Assembly (NCBI GenBank): GCA_944389585.1
Contig: CALXMW010000005.1
Coordinates: forward strand, 1 to 64,000
Length of the DNA stretch: 64,000 nt
Reading direction: 5' to 3'
DNA from: an uncultured Kiritimatiellota bacterium
GTDB taxonomy: Bacteria; Verrucomicrobiota; Kiritimatiellia; RFP12; DVOR01
Positions 36,888 to 45,024 of the stretch are shown here, in pieces. The position numbers were made by a program, and so were the translations under genes. Every line of letters begins with the position of its first letter. Within the stretch, counting starts at the first letter, position 1. A model generated the notes under the pieces. The model made no database searches, was not told the origin of the DNA, and saw only the letters and a list, made by a program, of their open reading frames with translations.

Positions 36888-38009
36888 TCAGGGGTTGGAT
36901 TGGGTGGCGCGAAGGGCGGGTTCTCGGAGGTCTTGGAAGGGGATGTTGAGGGCTTTGCGGAGGGTTTCGTGGGGGGCGGATTTGGGGGCGGCCTGGTCTT
37001 TGACGGCATCGAGGAGGGCGTCGATGGCGTAGCGTTGTTCTTCGGGGGGGAGGTTTTTGAGGGTATCTGGGAGGAGGCCGGATTGGCGGTATTCTTCGGC
37101 GGCGGCTTTGGCTTGGATGCTGAGGGCTGCTTTGCGGGCTTCGGCGATTTGGGCGTATTGGCTGACGGTTTGGGCGCGGCCGTTTGAATCGATGGAGGCG
37201 AAGCGTGCGAGGACGGGGCCGACGATGGGGGCCTGGAGGAGTGCGTGGAGGGCTTGGAGGTCTTGGGGGACGTTGCCGTATTGGTCGTTTCGGCGGAGGC
37301 GGGAGAGGGAGACGAGGGGGGATCCGTTCCAGGTGTCGATGAGTTGTTCTTTGATGAGGGGCATGGGGGTGAGGTAGCGTGCGCGGAAGGCGTCGTCGGA
37401 GAATTGGTTGGCGTTGCGGTAGGATTGCCAGGGGTTGTCGCCGGAGAACCAGGGGGCGGCCCAGGTGTCGAGGAGGGCGATGGCGACGCCGCGGTCGCCG
37501 GAGCCTGGGGCGAGGTTGCCGTAGACTTCTGCGAGGGCGTCGTTGAGGCCGACGTTGGGCATGCCGGTGTCGAGGGTGGTGCGGTTGAGGAGTGCGGTGA
37601 GGGCGTAGTGGAGGGGTTTGATTTCTTCTGGGATGGGGGTTTTGAGGGTGAGGGTGACGGATTTGTCGGCGCTCATCCAGATGGGGGTGGTGAAGTAGTT
37701 GAGGCGGGTGTAGGGGGAGACGTTCTTGAGGGCGTCTTGTTCCCAGGCGAGGGTGGTGTAGAGGTTTCCGGCGAGGGTGTTGAGCTGTTCGTCGTCGGGT
37801 TCTTGTCCGTCGAAGAAGAGGGTTTGGACGGCGCGTTTGAGGGTGCCGTCGTAGAGGAGGTGTCCGAGGATGGTGGGGGAGAGGAGGGCGAGGGCTTTGA
37901 GGGTGTATTCGCCGGGGGCTTCTTTGATGCGCGCGGCGGTTCTGGAGAGGCCTTTCATGCGTGCGTTGAGGAAGCCGGTGAAGAAGGCTTCGAGTTGGCC
38001 GATGATCAT
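36888..38009 (-). CDS. C-terminal part of phage polyvalent protein (frame-shifted half)
   Basis: A 373-aa helical product with no signal peptide. Its frame stays open upstream of ATG 38009 and reads AYDASRRRQIALYAADRAGD into MIIGQLEAFF, which looks native. The upstream gene reads this same DNA in another frame as Pro/Thr-rich nonsense. The two are therefore best seen as halves of one protein separated by a frameshift at the 7-mer array 38093-38113. The sequence resembles the long helical C-terminal domain of large polyvalent phage proteins. A 4-nt overlap with the upstream stop could allow coupled translation. Confidence 0.65.
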   Translation of the reverse strand: MIIGQLEAFFTGFLNARMKGLSRTAARIKEAPGEYTLKALALLSPTILGHLLYDGTLKRAVQTLFFDGQEPDDEQLNTLAGNLYTTLAWEQDALKNVSPYTRLNYFTTPIWMSADKSVTLTLKTPIPEEIKPLHYALTALLNRTTLDTGMPNVGLNDALAEVYGNLAPGSGDRGVAIALLDTWAAPWFSGDNPWQSYRNANQFSDDAFRARYLTPMPLIKEQLIDTWNGSPLVSLSRLRRNDQYGNVPQDLQALHALLQAPIVGPVLARFASIDSNGRAQTVSQYAQIAEARKAALSIQAKAAAEEYRQSGLLPDTLKNLPPEEQRYAIDALLDAVKDQAAPKSAPHETLRKALNIPFQDLREPALRATQSNP

Positions 38010-41000
38010 GCCTTTGTTGGCGAAGTTGGGGTCGCCGGCGCGGTCGGCGGCGTAGAGGGCGATTTGCCTACGCCGCGAGGCGTCGTAGGCGGGTGAATCG
38101 TGAATCGTGAATCGTTGGCGGCTTCGCCGCCGGGACTGCCAGATTGGGGAACCGCCGATTCCGCCGATTGGGGCCGATTAGGGGCCGGCTGCCGCCGGCC
38201 GGACTGCGTGGAGGCGGGGTCGGCGGGGAGCGGGGGGAGGTTGCCGGCGGCGGATTCGTGGTGGAGGTAGGCCCATCCGGCGAGCTTGACCATCATGGAT
38301 TGGTATTCGGAGAGGAATCCGGCGGAGTCCCAGACGGTGGTTCTGTAGAGGTCTGCGAGCGGGGATGCGGCGACGGCGGCGAGGGCGGCCATGCGTTTCT
38401 TGGGGTCTTGGATGGCGTTGGCGCCCAGGAGGCGTTGGCGGAGGGTTTCGCGGTAGTCTTGGGCGCGTTTGGCGATTTTGGCGGGGATGGGGAGGTGGCG
38501 GCGGTCGTCGTCGTACTTGAGGTGGTATTTGTCGAAGAGGCGTTGGAGGCCGCCTTTGAGGTAGTCGTCGGCGAGCTGTTGGTTGTAGGTGAGGAGGACG
38601 CCGTCTTCGAGGGCGTGGCGGGCCATGGTGGCGCAGTATTCGAGGGCTTCGGCCTTGGCGTCGTCGCCGGCGAGGCGGGCTTCGTGGGCTTGGCGGAGGG
38701 TGCCTTCGAAGTCCATGTGCTGGATGATGCGGGCGATCTTGGCGCCGACGCTGGTCCAGTAGGCGACGGTGTTTTGGCCGTAGAGGAGGCGGCCGATGGG
38801 GGTTTGGGAGATGCGCTTCATCACGTGGGGCGGGATGAACTGTGCGGACCAGTTGACCCAGTTGCCGAGGTTGACGGCGGCGCGTGCGTGGCGGAGGGGG
38901 CCGACGCCGGGGATGAGGTTGGCGTAGGCGGCGCACCATTGTGCGAAGCCGCGCTTCATGCCGGGCATCTGGACGTAGAGGGAGTCGAGGTCGCGGAGTG
39001 CGGCGGGGATGATGAAGGCGGGGTTGTTGGTGGTGAAGCCGGCGGAGAGGAAGCGGGTGGCTGCGGTGAGATAGGGGATTTCGTGTGGGGCGCCGGAGAG
39101 GGCGTCGACCACGGAGCGTGGGGCGGCGAGGGTGACGCGCTTGCCGTTCTCCATGTATTGGACGGTGCCGATGCGGTCGTTGGTGATGACGTCGTCGGTG
39201 GGTTTGAGGACGGCGATCTCGTCGAAGTCGACGGCCTTGAGTGCGCGGACGAGGGAGACGGTGAGGGCGTTGCGCTGGGCGGCCTCGAGGATGGCGAGGC
39301 CGGTCTCGGCGGTGGCGGTGAGGGGGGATTCGGTCTGGCGGAGGGAGCCTTGGAGGCGCTTGAGGGCGGAGGCGACGCCGGTGTGTGCGTTGGCGCCGTA
39401 GACGCCGGAGGTGTAGGCCTTGTGGCCGAGGAGTTCGCGGACGATGGGGTCGAGGGGGTCGCCGCCGGACTTGGCGCGCTTGGTCTTTTCCCATGCGACG
39501 GTGGCGGCCTGGAGTTCCTCGGGGGTGGGGACGTGGCGCATGGTGATGTAGTGGGCGTTCTGCTTGAGCTCGGCGATTTTGTCGGGGCCGAGCATGGCGA
39601 TGACGTCGGGGTTTTCGAGGATGCTGTGCTGCCAGACGGCGTGGAAGGTCTTGGCGAGGCGCGCGATGGCGCGGACCTTGGCGTAGCCGAGGCGCTTGAA
39701 GAATTGGTTGAGCATGGCGCGCGCGGTGGGCGGGTCGATGCCGAGCGCGGTGGCGCGGCCTTTGAGTTCTTCGACGCGGCGGAGGTGGAGGTAGAGGTTG
39801 AGGTCGTTCATGGAGACGCCGAGCTCTTTGGCCTGCTGGCCGATCCTGCCCCAGATGTCCGCGAGGAAGAGTTTGGAGGGTCCGTGGCGGTGGGTGAAGA
39901 GGAGGGTGTGGTGGCGGACGTCGAGCTGTTCTTCGTCGAGCTCTTTGATCTTGGCGTCGTGGTCGGCCTGGGTAATGTTGCCGTCCTTGAGGTCTTGGCG
40001 GAGGCGTGCGCGGACGTCTTTCTGGGCGCGCTGGAGGATCATCATGACGGGGGCGTGTCGGTTCCAGTAGAGCTGGACGATGCGTGCCTTGCGTTCGTCG
40101 CGGGTGGGCTTGCCGACCTCGTCGCGGAGTTTGCGGACGCGGGCTTCGTGCGCGGCCTGCCAGGTGGTCTGGAGGCGCCGCTGGAAGGCGTCGAGGTCGC
40201 CGCCGGCGGCGCGCTGGTCGCGGATGGCGGCGAGGGCGTCGAAGGCCTGGGGGTAGTTCCGGAGGCCGTCGAGCATGGCGTCGTAGTAGGTGGGGGCGCG
40301 TTCCTTGACGGCTTCGGGGTCGAGGAAGAAGGCGGCGCCCATTTCGGCGTAGGCTTCGTGGGGCTGGTCGAAGTAGGGTTCGTGTTTGCCGGTGCCGCGC
40401 CACCAGGCGATGAAGTCTTTGGCCTCCTGGCGGAGGGCGTCGTCGGTGGCGAAGGCGTTTTCGGGGAGGGCCTTGGCCATGCACTTCTTGAGGTTGTAGA
40501 TTTGGCCGAGGAGGTTGCCGTGGTCGCGGGGCGGGACGCCGCCGGAGGCGGAGATGGCGTGCCAGAGTTCGTGTGCCATGACTTTGGCGGCGGCGCCTTG
40601 GTGGACGCCGGCGCGGGTGCGGCGGCGGATGAGGAGGTCGGCGGCCTTGGCGAGCTTTTGGTTGGAGAGGGCTTTTTCGCGGCGGATGGAGTCTTTGGTC
40701 TGGGTGACGCACCAGGCGGGGTTTTCGTGGCGGAAGAAGCCGCGCTTGGCGAGTGCGTCTTTGAGGACGGTGAGGTCGGATTGGTCGATGAGGCCGAAGA
40801 GCTGGGCGCGGACGAAGGCATCGCCGGTTTTGGGGAGGAACCATCCGAGGGCGTTTCGGGGGCCGCGGTTCTTCTGTGCGACGATGCCGGGGAGCTTTCC
40901 GGTGAGGAGGTGGAAGAGCTGGACGGCGTGGGGGAGGGAGAGGGGGAGGGTGCCGGCGGCGGCGGCGGGGGAGCCTGCGACGGGGACTCGGCCGCCGTTG

Positions 41001-44000
41001 GGATAGACGGCGGCGGAGACGATGTCGGCGCCGGCGGACTGGAGGTTCGGGACGTCTGGGGGAACCGCCGATTCCGCCGATTGAGGCCGATTAGGGGCCG
41101 GCTGCCGCCGGCCGGTCTGCGCGGGGGCTTGGCTGCCCTGCGTGCCGGGGGCTTGATTGGCGAGGGGGGCGTCGGCTTCGCCGCCGGAAGGCCGTGCAGG
41201 AGATTCAGGAGATGCAGGAGATTCAGGAGGCGCCCCTTCGGGGCGACGGGCGGGGGACTGTGCGTCGGTGGTGATGGAGACGTTTGGGGGGAGCTGGGCC
41301 TGGATGGCGTCGAGGAGTTTGGCGGCTTCGTCGGGGGATTTGCCGGCGAGGCCGGCGACGGTGGCGGTGTTGTCGGAGACTTCAATCGTCACGCCTTCGC
41401 CCATGGTGAATCGGCCGACGTCGTCGGCGTCGATGGGCTGGAGTTTGTGGTCGGCGCGGTAGCGTGCGCGACCAACGAAGCCGGCGAGGTCTGCGCGGAT
41501 GTCCCGCATCAATTCGGCCTCTGAATAAGCGGTTCCATCGAGGTGTCTCGGGTCGAGCTTGCTTTCATCGATGGTATATGCTATCTTGTCTTCAGTGAGG
41601 CGGGATTCGTCCTTGCCTCTTGAAGACGCGTCGGTGAGGCTGGAGCGAACCGTGTCACGGTCGGGCCATGAAGTGAAAGCCGACGCGTCTTCTGCTTTCA
41701 GCACTTCCAACGCCTCGATTGCGTGAACGCCCGGACTCTGGTTATCGACGTCGCGTTGCGAAATGATGGCGACGTAGAGATTTCCTTCATAGACGAACGG
41801 CGAAAAGAGCCGGAGATAATGCGGCGCGTTCTTTCCACGCTGGCCGACATGATTTTTATCGAGGTGCCTGACGGCAATTCTGGCGTTTTCGTAAAGCGCC
41901 TTCACATTTTTGGCTGCATACCTGTGAGCGTTTGCGTCTTCGCCTCCAGTTCTGTTGGCGACGGTCAAGCGCGAAGCGTTGTGCGCGCTTCCAATGGTAG
42001 AGGAAACGTTCAACGTTTTGTTGACAAACGATTCTTTGGTGCGCTTCCCCAGGTCCAATTTAATGGTCTCGAATCCCTCCCCCTGCCTTAGAGCCTGGAA
42101 TCCGGTGCCGTTTACTTGTTCGTCAGAACTTTCGTGCGGGACTTCAGGGAGGGGCTGCGCCGGGGCGGCTTCGCCGGAGGGTGCAGGAGATTCAGGAGAT
42201 GCAGGAGATTCAGGAACGCCCTGTCGGGCGTCTGACGCGGCGTTCCCGAGGGGGAGTTCGTCGGCGGTGGCGGACTGGGTGGGCGGCTGCTCGGCGGCGG
42301 AGACGGGCGCGGATTCGGGGGTGATGGGGTTGCCCTTGGGGTCGAGGGGGATGGGGGGCTGGTCTTCGGGGTCGAGGCGGAGGGACTTTTTGACGAAGGC
42401 GTCGGCTTCTTTGGAGAGCTCGGCGTCGGTGTAGTAGTGCCGCCAGCGGTGGTGGAGGGTCTCGAGTTCTTGGATGGCGCGTTCGATGCCGGGTGCGTCG
42501 TCGGGTCCCTGGATGTCGTGTTTTTTGAGGAGGGAGTCTTTTGCGGCGACGTTTCCGGATTGTTTGCCGGAGACGATTTTGAGTGCGCGGAGGTCGAGGT
42601 TGATCTTGGCGAGCTGGTCTCCGGCGTATTTGGCGCGGAGGGCCATTTCGGTGTTGAAGGTTTCGTCGAATCCGAAGAGGTCGTCTTGGAGGAGGTTTTT
42701 GGCTTCTGCGCGTTTGGCGTATTCGGCGCGGAGGCCGTTGGCCATGATCTCGGCCTGGTCGGCGCGGAGGCCTTCGTCGATGACGGCCTGGATGACGTGG
42801 TGCTGGATGGCGTCGTGGCGTGCGGCCTGTCCGGCGGGGGTGCCGGCCTGGCGTGCGGCGGGCGGGAGGGGGACGGCGCGGCAGATGGCGGCGGCGACGT
42901 CGGGGGTGATGCGTTTGTCGCCGCCCTGGACGAAGGAGACGAGGTCGTCGCAGGCGTTCATGGCGATGTCGAAGGAGAGGCGGCCTTTGGGTCTGGCGAG
43001 GAGGCCGTAGGCTTCGGCGACGTCTCGGGGGATGCCGGCGTTTCGGAAGAAGGGGACGTAGTCGGCGTAGGAGCCTTTTTCGTCGAGGATGTTGTCGAAG
43101 GCGTCGAGGAGGGCGGCGGTCTTCGGGGTCCATCCGTCGGCTTCGCGGATGATGTTTGCGGGGATGGTCTCGAGGCCGTTGCGGCGGGCGAGGTCAAGGC
43201 GGTGGCGGCCGGTGACGACCTCGAGGGTGCCGTCGCGCTTCCGGAGGAGGACGATGGGTTTGGCGGGGATCTTCTGGAATTCGCCGTGGAGTTCCTCGCC
43301 GGCGACGACGCCGGTGCGGGGGTCGGCGCCGGACTTGAATTGCTTGACGTCGACGTTGACCTGGATGTCGGCGAGGGGGACGTTGTGGACCTGTGCGTCG
43401 GAGGCCTGGAGGAGCCGGTAGAGGGAGAGCGCGCGGACGGGGGCGGCGGGGGAGGCGGGGCTTTGCCCCCCCGGTGAATCGGGAATCGTGGATCGTGAAT
43501 CGGGCGCCCCATTGGGGGCGGCGGGGGCGGGGGGTTGGTCGGCGGGGCCAGCGACGGTGAGGAGGGTGCCGTCGGGGGAGACGACGGCGCCGTTGGGCAT
43601 GAGGTAGTCGCCGGTGTCGGGGCGGTAGCGGGAGCCGTCGCGGAAGAGGACGTCTCCGGTGGGGAGGAGGCGGTCAACGGAGGCCCAGGCGGGGGAGGCG
43701 GCTTCGCCTCCGGAAGTTTGGGGGCTTTGAGGCTGGCCGTGGAAGGTTTGGCGCGTTGCGCCTGCACGGGAGGCTTGGTTTGGTTGGTGGGGCGCTGCCC
43801 CACGCCCCGGCTGATTGGGGGGTGTGTCGGCCGGGCCGGGCGGCAACACGGGTGGCGTGGGCGCCGCGGGGCTTTGGCTGGGGCCGGGCTGGGGCGGCGG
43901 CTGTGGGATGGCGGCGCGGAAGCGCGCGAGTTCTTTGTCTGCCATGATGGCGCGGCGGATGGGGCGGATGGAGGAGGCCCCTCCGGAGATGGCGCCGAAG

Positions 44001-44224
44001 AGTGCGGAGGTGAGGGTTTGGGCGAGCTTGTCTTCGTCGGTGACGGGGGCGTCGTTGGCTTGGAGGAAGGAGAGGTGTGAGTAGGCGGAGGCGCCGGCGG
44101 AGGCGCCTCCGCCGAAGATGCGGAGGGCGGTGCCGGCGAGCTCGGCGCGGAGGTTGGGGTGTGCGGATCCTTTGCCGAGGGCGCGGACGAACTGTGTGGC
44201 GGCGGTGGCCTGGGCGGGGTTCAT
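38006..44224 (-). CDS. Large phage polyvalent protein with ParB-like and zincin domains
   Basis: About 2070 aa of multi-domain protein, of the type phages package and inject. Residues about 280-350 are ParB-like (TGRHRLDLARRNG). An unassigned domain lies near 720-800. Near residue 1218 a zinc protease motif (MAHELWHAIS, HExxH) is followed by long helical domains to the end. Several Pro/Gln-rich linkers are built from in-frame repeats (38146-38208, 41059-41121, 41196-41244, 42184-42231, 43457-43520). ATG 44224 has no ribosome site. Upstream, the open frame continues only to the inverted junction near 44262, beyond which it is antisense to another gene. So it is probably 5'-truncated, and it is frameshifted at its 3' end. 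Confidence 0.65.
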   Translation of the reverse strand: MNPAQATAATQFVRALGKGSAHPNLRAELAGTALRIFGGGASAGASAYSHLSFLQANDAPVTDEDKLAQTLTSALFGAISGGASSIRPIRRAIMADKELARFRAAIPQPPPQPGPSQSPAAPTPPVLPPGPADTPPNQPGRGAAPHQPNQASRAGATRQTFHGQPQSPQTSGGEAASPAWASVDRLLPTGDVLFRDGSRYRPDTGDYLMPNGAVVSPDGTLLTVAGPADQPPAPAAPNGAPDSRSTIPDSPGGQSPASPAAPVRALSLYRLLQASDAQVHNVPLADIQVNVDVKQFKSGADPRTGVVAGEELHGEFQKIPAKPIVLLRKRDGTLEVVTGRHRLDLARRNGLETIPANIIREADGWTPKTAALLDAFDNILDEKGSYADYVPFFRNAGIPRDVAEAYGLLARPKGRLSFDIAMNACDDLVSFVQGGDKRITPDVAAAICRAVPLPPAARQAGTPAGQAARHDAIQHHVIQAVIDEGLRADQAEIMANGLRAEYAKRAEAKNLLQDDLFGFDETFNTEMALRAKYAGDQLAKINLDLRALKIVSGKQSGNVAAKDSLLKKHDIQGPDDAPGIERAIQELETLHHRWRHYYTDAELSKEADAFVKKSLRLDPEDQPPIPLDPKGNPITPESAPVSAAEQPPTQSATADELPLGNAASDARQGVPESPASPESPAPSGEAAPAQPLPEVPHESSDEQVNGTGFQALRQGEGFETIKLDLGKRTKESFVNKTLNVSSTIGSAHNASRLTVANRTGGEDANAHRYAAKNVKALYENARIAVRHLDKNHVGQRGKNAPHYLRLFSPFVYEGNLYVAIISQRDVDNQSPGVHAIEALEVLKAEDASAFTSWPDRDTVRSSLTDASSRGKDESRLTEDKIAYTIDESKLDPRHLDGTAYSEAELMRDIRADLAGFVGRARYRADHKLQPIDADDVGRFTMGEGVTIEVSDNTATVAGLAGKSPDEAAKLLDAIQAQLPPNVSITTDAQSPARRPEGAPPESPASPESPARPSGGEADAPLANQAPGTQGSQAPAQTGRRQPAPNRPQSAESAVPPDVPNLQSAGADIVSAAVYPNGGRVPVAGSPAAAAGTLPLSLPHAVQLFHLLTGKLPGIVAQKNRGPRNALGWFLPKTGDAFVRAQLFGLIDQSDLTVLKDALAKRGFFRHENPAWCVTQTKDSIRREKALSNQKLAKAADLLIRRRTRAGVHQGAAAKVMAHELWHAISASGGVPPRDHGNLLGQIYNLKKCMAKALPENAFATDDALRQEAKDFIAWWRGTGKHEPYFDQPHEAYAEMGAAFFLDPEAVKERAPTYYDAMLDGLRNYPQAFDALAAIRDQRAAGGDLDAFQRRLQTTWQAAHEARVRKLRDEVGKPTRDERKARIVQLYWNRHAPVMMILQRAQKDVRARLRQDLKDGNITQADHDAKIKELDEEQLDVRHHTLLFTHRHGPSKLFLADIWGRIGQQAKELGVSMNDLNLYLHLRRVEELKGRATALGIDPPTARAMLNQFFKRLGYAKVRAIARLAKTFHAVWQHSILENPDVIAMLGPDKIAELKQNAHYITMRHVPTPEELQAATVAWEKTKRAKSGGDPLDPIVRELLGHKAYTSGVYGANAHTGVASALKRLQGSLRQTESPLTATAETGLAILEAAQRNALTVSLVRALKAVDFDEIAVLKPTDDVITNDRIGTVQYMENGKRVTLAAPRSVVDALSGAPHEIPYLTAATRFLSAGFTTNNPAFIIPAALRDLDSLYVQMPGMKRGFAQWCAAYANLIPGVGPLRHARAAVNLGNWVNWSAQFIPPHVMKRISQTPIGRLLYGQNTVAYWTSVGAKIARIIQHMDFEGTLRQAHEARLAGDDAKAEALEYCATMARHALEDGVLLTYNQQLADDYLKGGLQRLFDKYHLKYDDDRRHLPIPAKIAKRAQDYRETLRQRLLGANAIQDPKKRMAALAAVAASPLADLYRTTVWDSAGFLSEYQSMMVKLAGWAYLHHESAAGNLPPLPADPASTQSGRRQPAPNRPQSAESAVPQSGSPGGEAANDSRFTIHPPTTPRGVGKSPSTPPTAPATPTSPTKA
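38066..38131. repeat. 7-mer tandem array flanked by hairpins, at the frameshift
   Basis: Three exact copies of GTGAATC (38093-38113; GATTCAC on the coding strand) run into GGCGGC-TTC-GCCGCC (38117-38131). An imperfect hairpin GCCTACG...CGTAGGC (38066-38090) lies on the other side. Adding one 7-mer (4 copies) would join the frames of the two phage gene halves. Confidence 0.8.
38146..38208. repeat. 63-nt repeat, copy A
   Basis: 61 of 63 bases match 41059-41121. It contains AATCGGC-type units and the perfect hairpin GGCCGGC-TGCC-GCCGGCC. On the - strand it encodes a Gln/Pro/Ser-rich linker (GRRQPAPNRPQSAESAVP). Confidence 0.85.
41059..41121. repeat. 63-nt repeat, copy B
   Basis: Near-identical partner of 38146-38208, in the same orientation and same reading frame, about 2.9 kb away within the same gene. 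Confidence 0.85.
41196..41244. repeat. 9-mer tandem array plus CGCCCC hairpin
   Basis: CAGGAGATT, CAGGAGATG, CAGGAGATT, CAGGAG (41196-41228) followed by CGCCCC-TTC-GGGGCG (41230-41244). In frame it gives PPESPASPESPA in the phage protein. Confidence 0.85.
42184..42231. repeat. 9-mer tandem array plus GC hairpin, second copy
   Basis: The same CAGGAGATT/CAGGAGATG/CAGGAGATT array as at 41196, but followed by a different hairpin, ACGCCC-TGTC-GGGCGT (42216-42231). Array and hairpin therefore vary independently. Confidence 0.85.
43457..43520. repeat. 7-mer tandem array between two GC hairpins
   Basis: GGGGC-TTT-GCCCC (43457-43469), then four 7-mers GTGAATC, GGGAATC, GTGGATC, GTGAATC (43474-43501), then CGCCCC-ATTG-GGGGCG (43505-43520). 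It uses the same 7-mer as the array at 38093, but with four copies and the reading frame kept. Confidence 0.8.
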
Positions 44225-44260
44225 GAAGGCGCCGGCGCCGTCGCCGAGGCCGACGCCCTC

Positions 44261-44839
44261 GCGCACAGTGCGCTCAGCCGGACCGTGGACGGGGCCGGCG
44301 CCGAGATCTACGCCCTCGAAGTCTCCGACGGCACCCCGTTGGCCCAAGCCGGCGACACCATCTATACCACGGTGGACGCCATCCCCGACGGCGCGATTGT
44401 TACCGTCCTTTCCGGTTCCCCGCTTCTGGAAGGCGCGTCCCTGCGCACCGTCACCGCGGCGGGAAACGGCGTCTCCGGCGCCGAGGCGCAGGAGGTGGCG
44501 CGCCTGCTTGACGGCCGGTTCATCGCCGCGAAAACCGCAGACGGCCCGACGACGCTCACTTATGCCTACGACCTCGGCGTGGCCGGCGTGACCATGCGGG
44601 ACGGGACGCTCTGTGTGGCTGTTGGGTTGCGCGAGGGCGGCCAGGAACCGACCGTCTCGCGGACTCTCATTGGGCGCGAGGCGGTTGTTGTCACAGGTTC
44701 GCGCGAGTACACGCACCCAGACCCCGTCTTTGTGTCTGACCCTGCGTGCGGCATGGCGTTCTGCGGCGTCAAGGTTCCCCTCGCCGATCTCCCCGCCGAC
44801 GCCATCGAGCTTCGCGTCGCCATCCGCGACAGGGAGTGA
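44261..44839 (+). pseudogene. 5'-truncated fragment of an unidentified gene
   Basis: From about 44261 the + strand reads as plausible protein for 192 codons (VDGAGAEIYALEVSDG, GAIVTVLSGSPLLEGAS, DPACGMAFCGVKVPLADLP), ending at TGA. Upstream of 44261 the same frame is antisense to the phage gene, so the 5' part is missing. No start codon with ribosome site is seen. Beta-rich composition suggests a secreted or structural protein; family not recognised. Confidence 0.45.
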
Positions 44840-44974
44840 GCTGGTTCGGGGGATTCCCGGCAAAGGCCTTGCCATACGTTGAGCGATGGGCGTCGTAAGG
44901 GGGATGCGCCGTTCCCGGCGTGGGGCGGCGCCAACGGTTGTGGGCGGAGCGGCGTGGGTTCAGGTTGCGCTGTA

Positions 44975-45011
44975 AATCAAACAGCCCCGGTTTGACCGGG
45001 GCTGTTTGATT
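44975..45011. terminator. Strong bidirectional terminator
   Basis: AATCAAACAGCCCCGG pairs perfectly over 16 bp with CCGGGGCTGTTTGATT around the loop TTTGA. It lies just after the yidC stop on the - strand and after the truncated + strand gene, so it can serve both directions. Confidence 0.85.
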
Positions 45012-45024
45012 GGCCCGTGCGCCG

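Noticed and set aside
41196..42231. CRISPR-like or VNTR-type minisatellite
   Set aside because: The arrays are 3-4 copies of a 9-mer without spacers, in frame within a protein gene; they fit the array-plus-hairpin family better.
44227..44875. Extended N-terminus of the phage gene up to 44875
   Set aside because: Upstream of about 44262 the frame is antisense to a better-supported + strand fragment, and its sequence is low in hydrophobic order.
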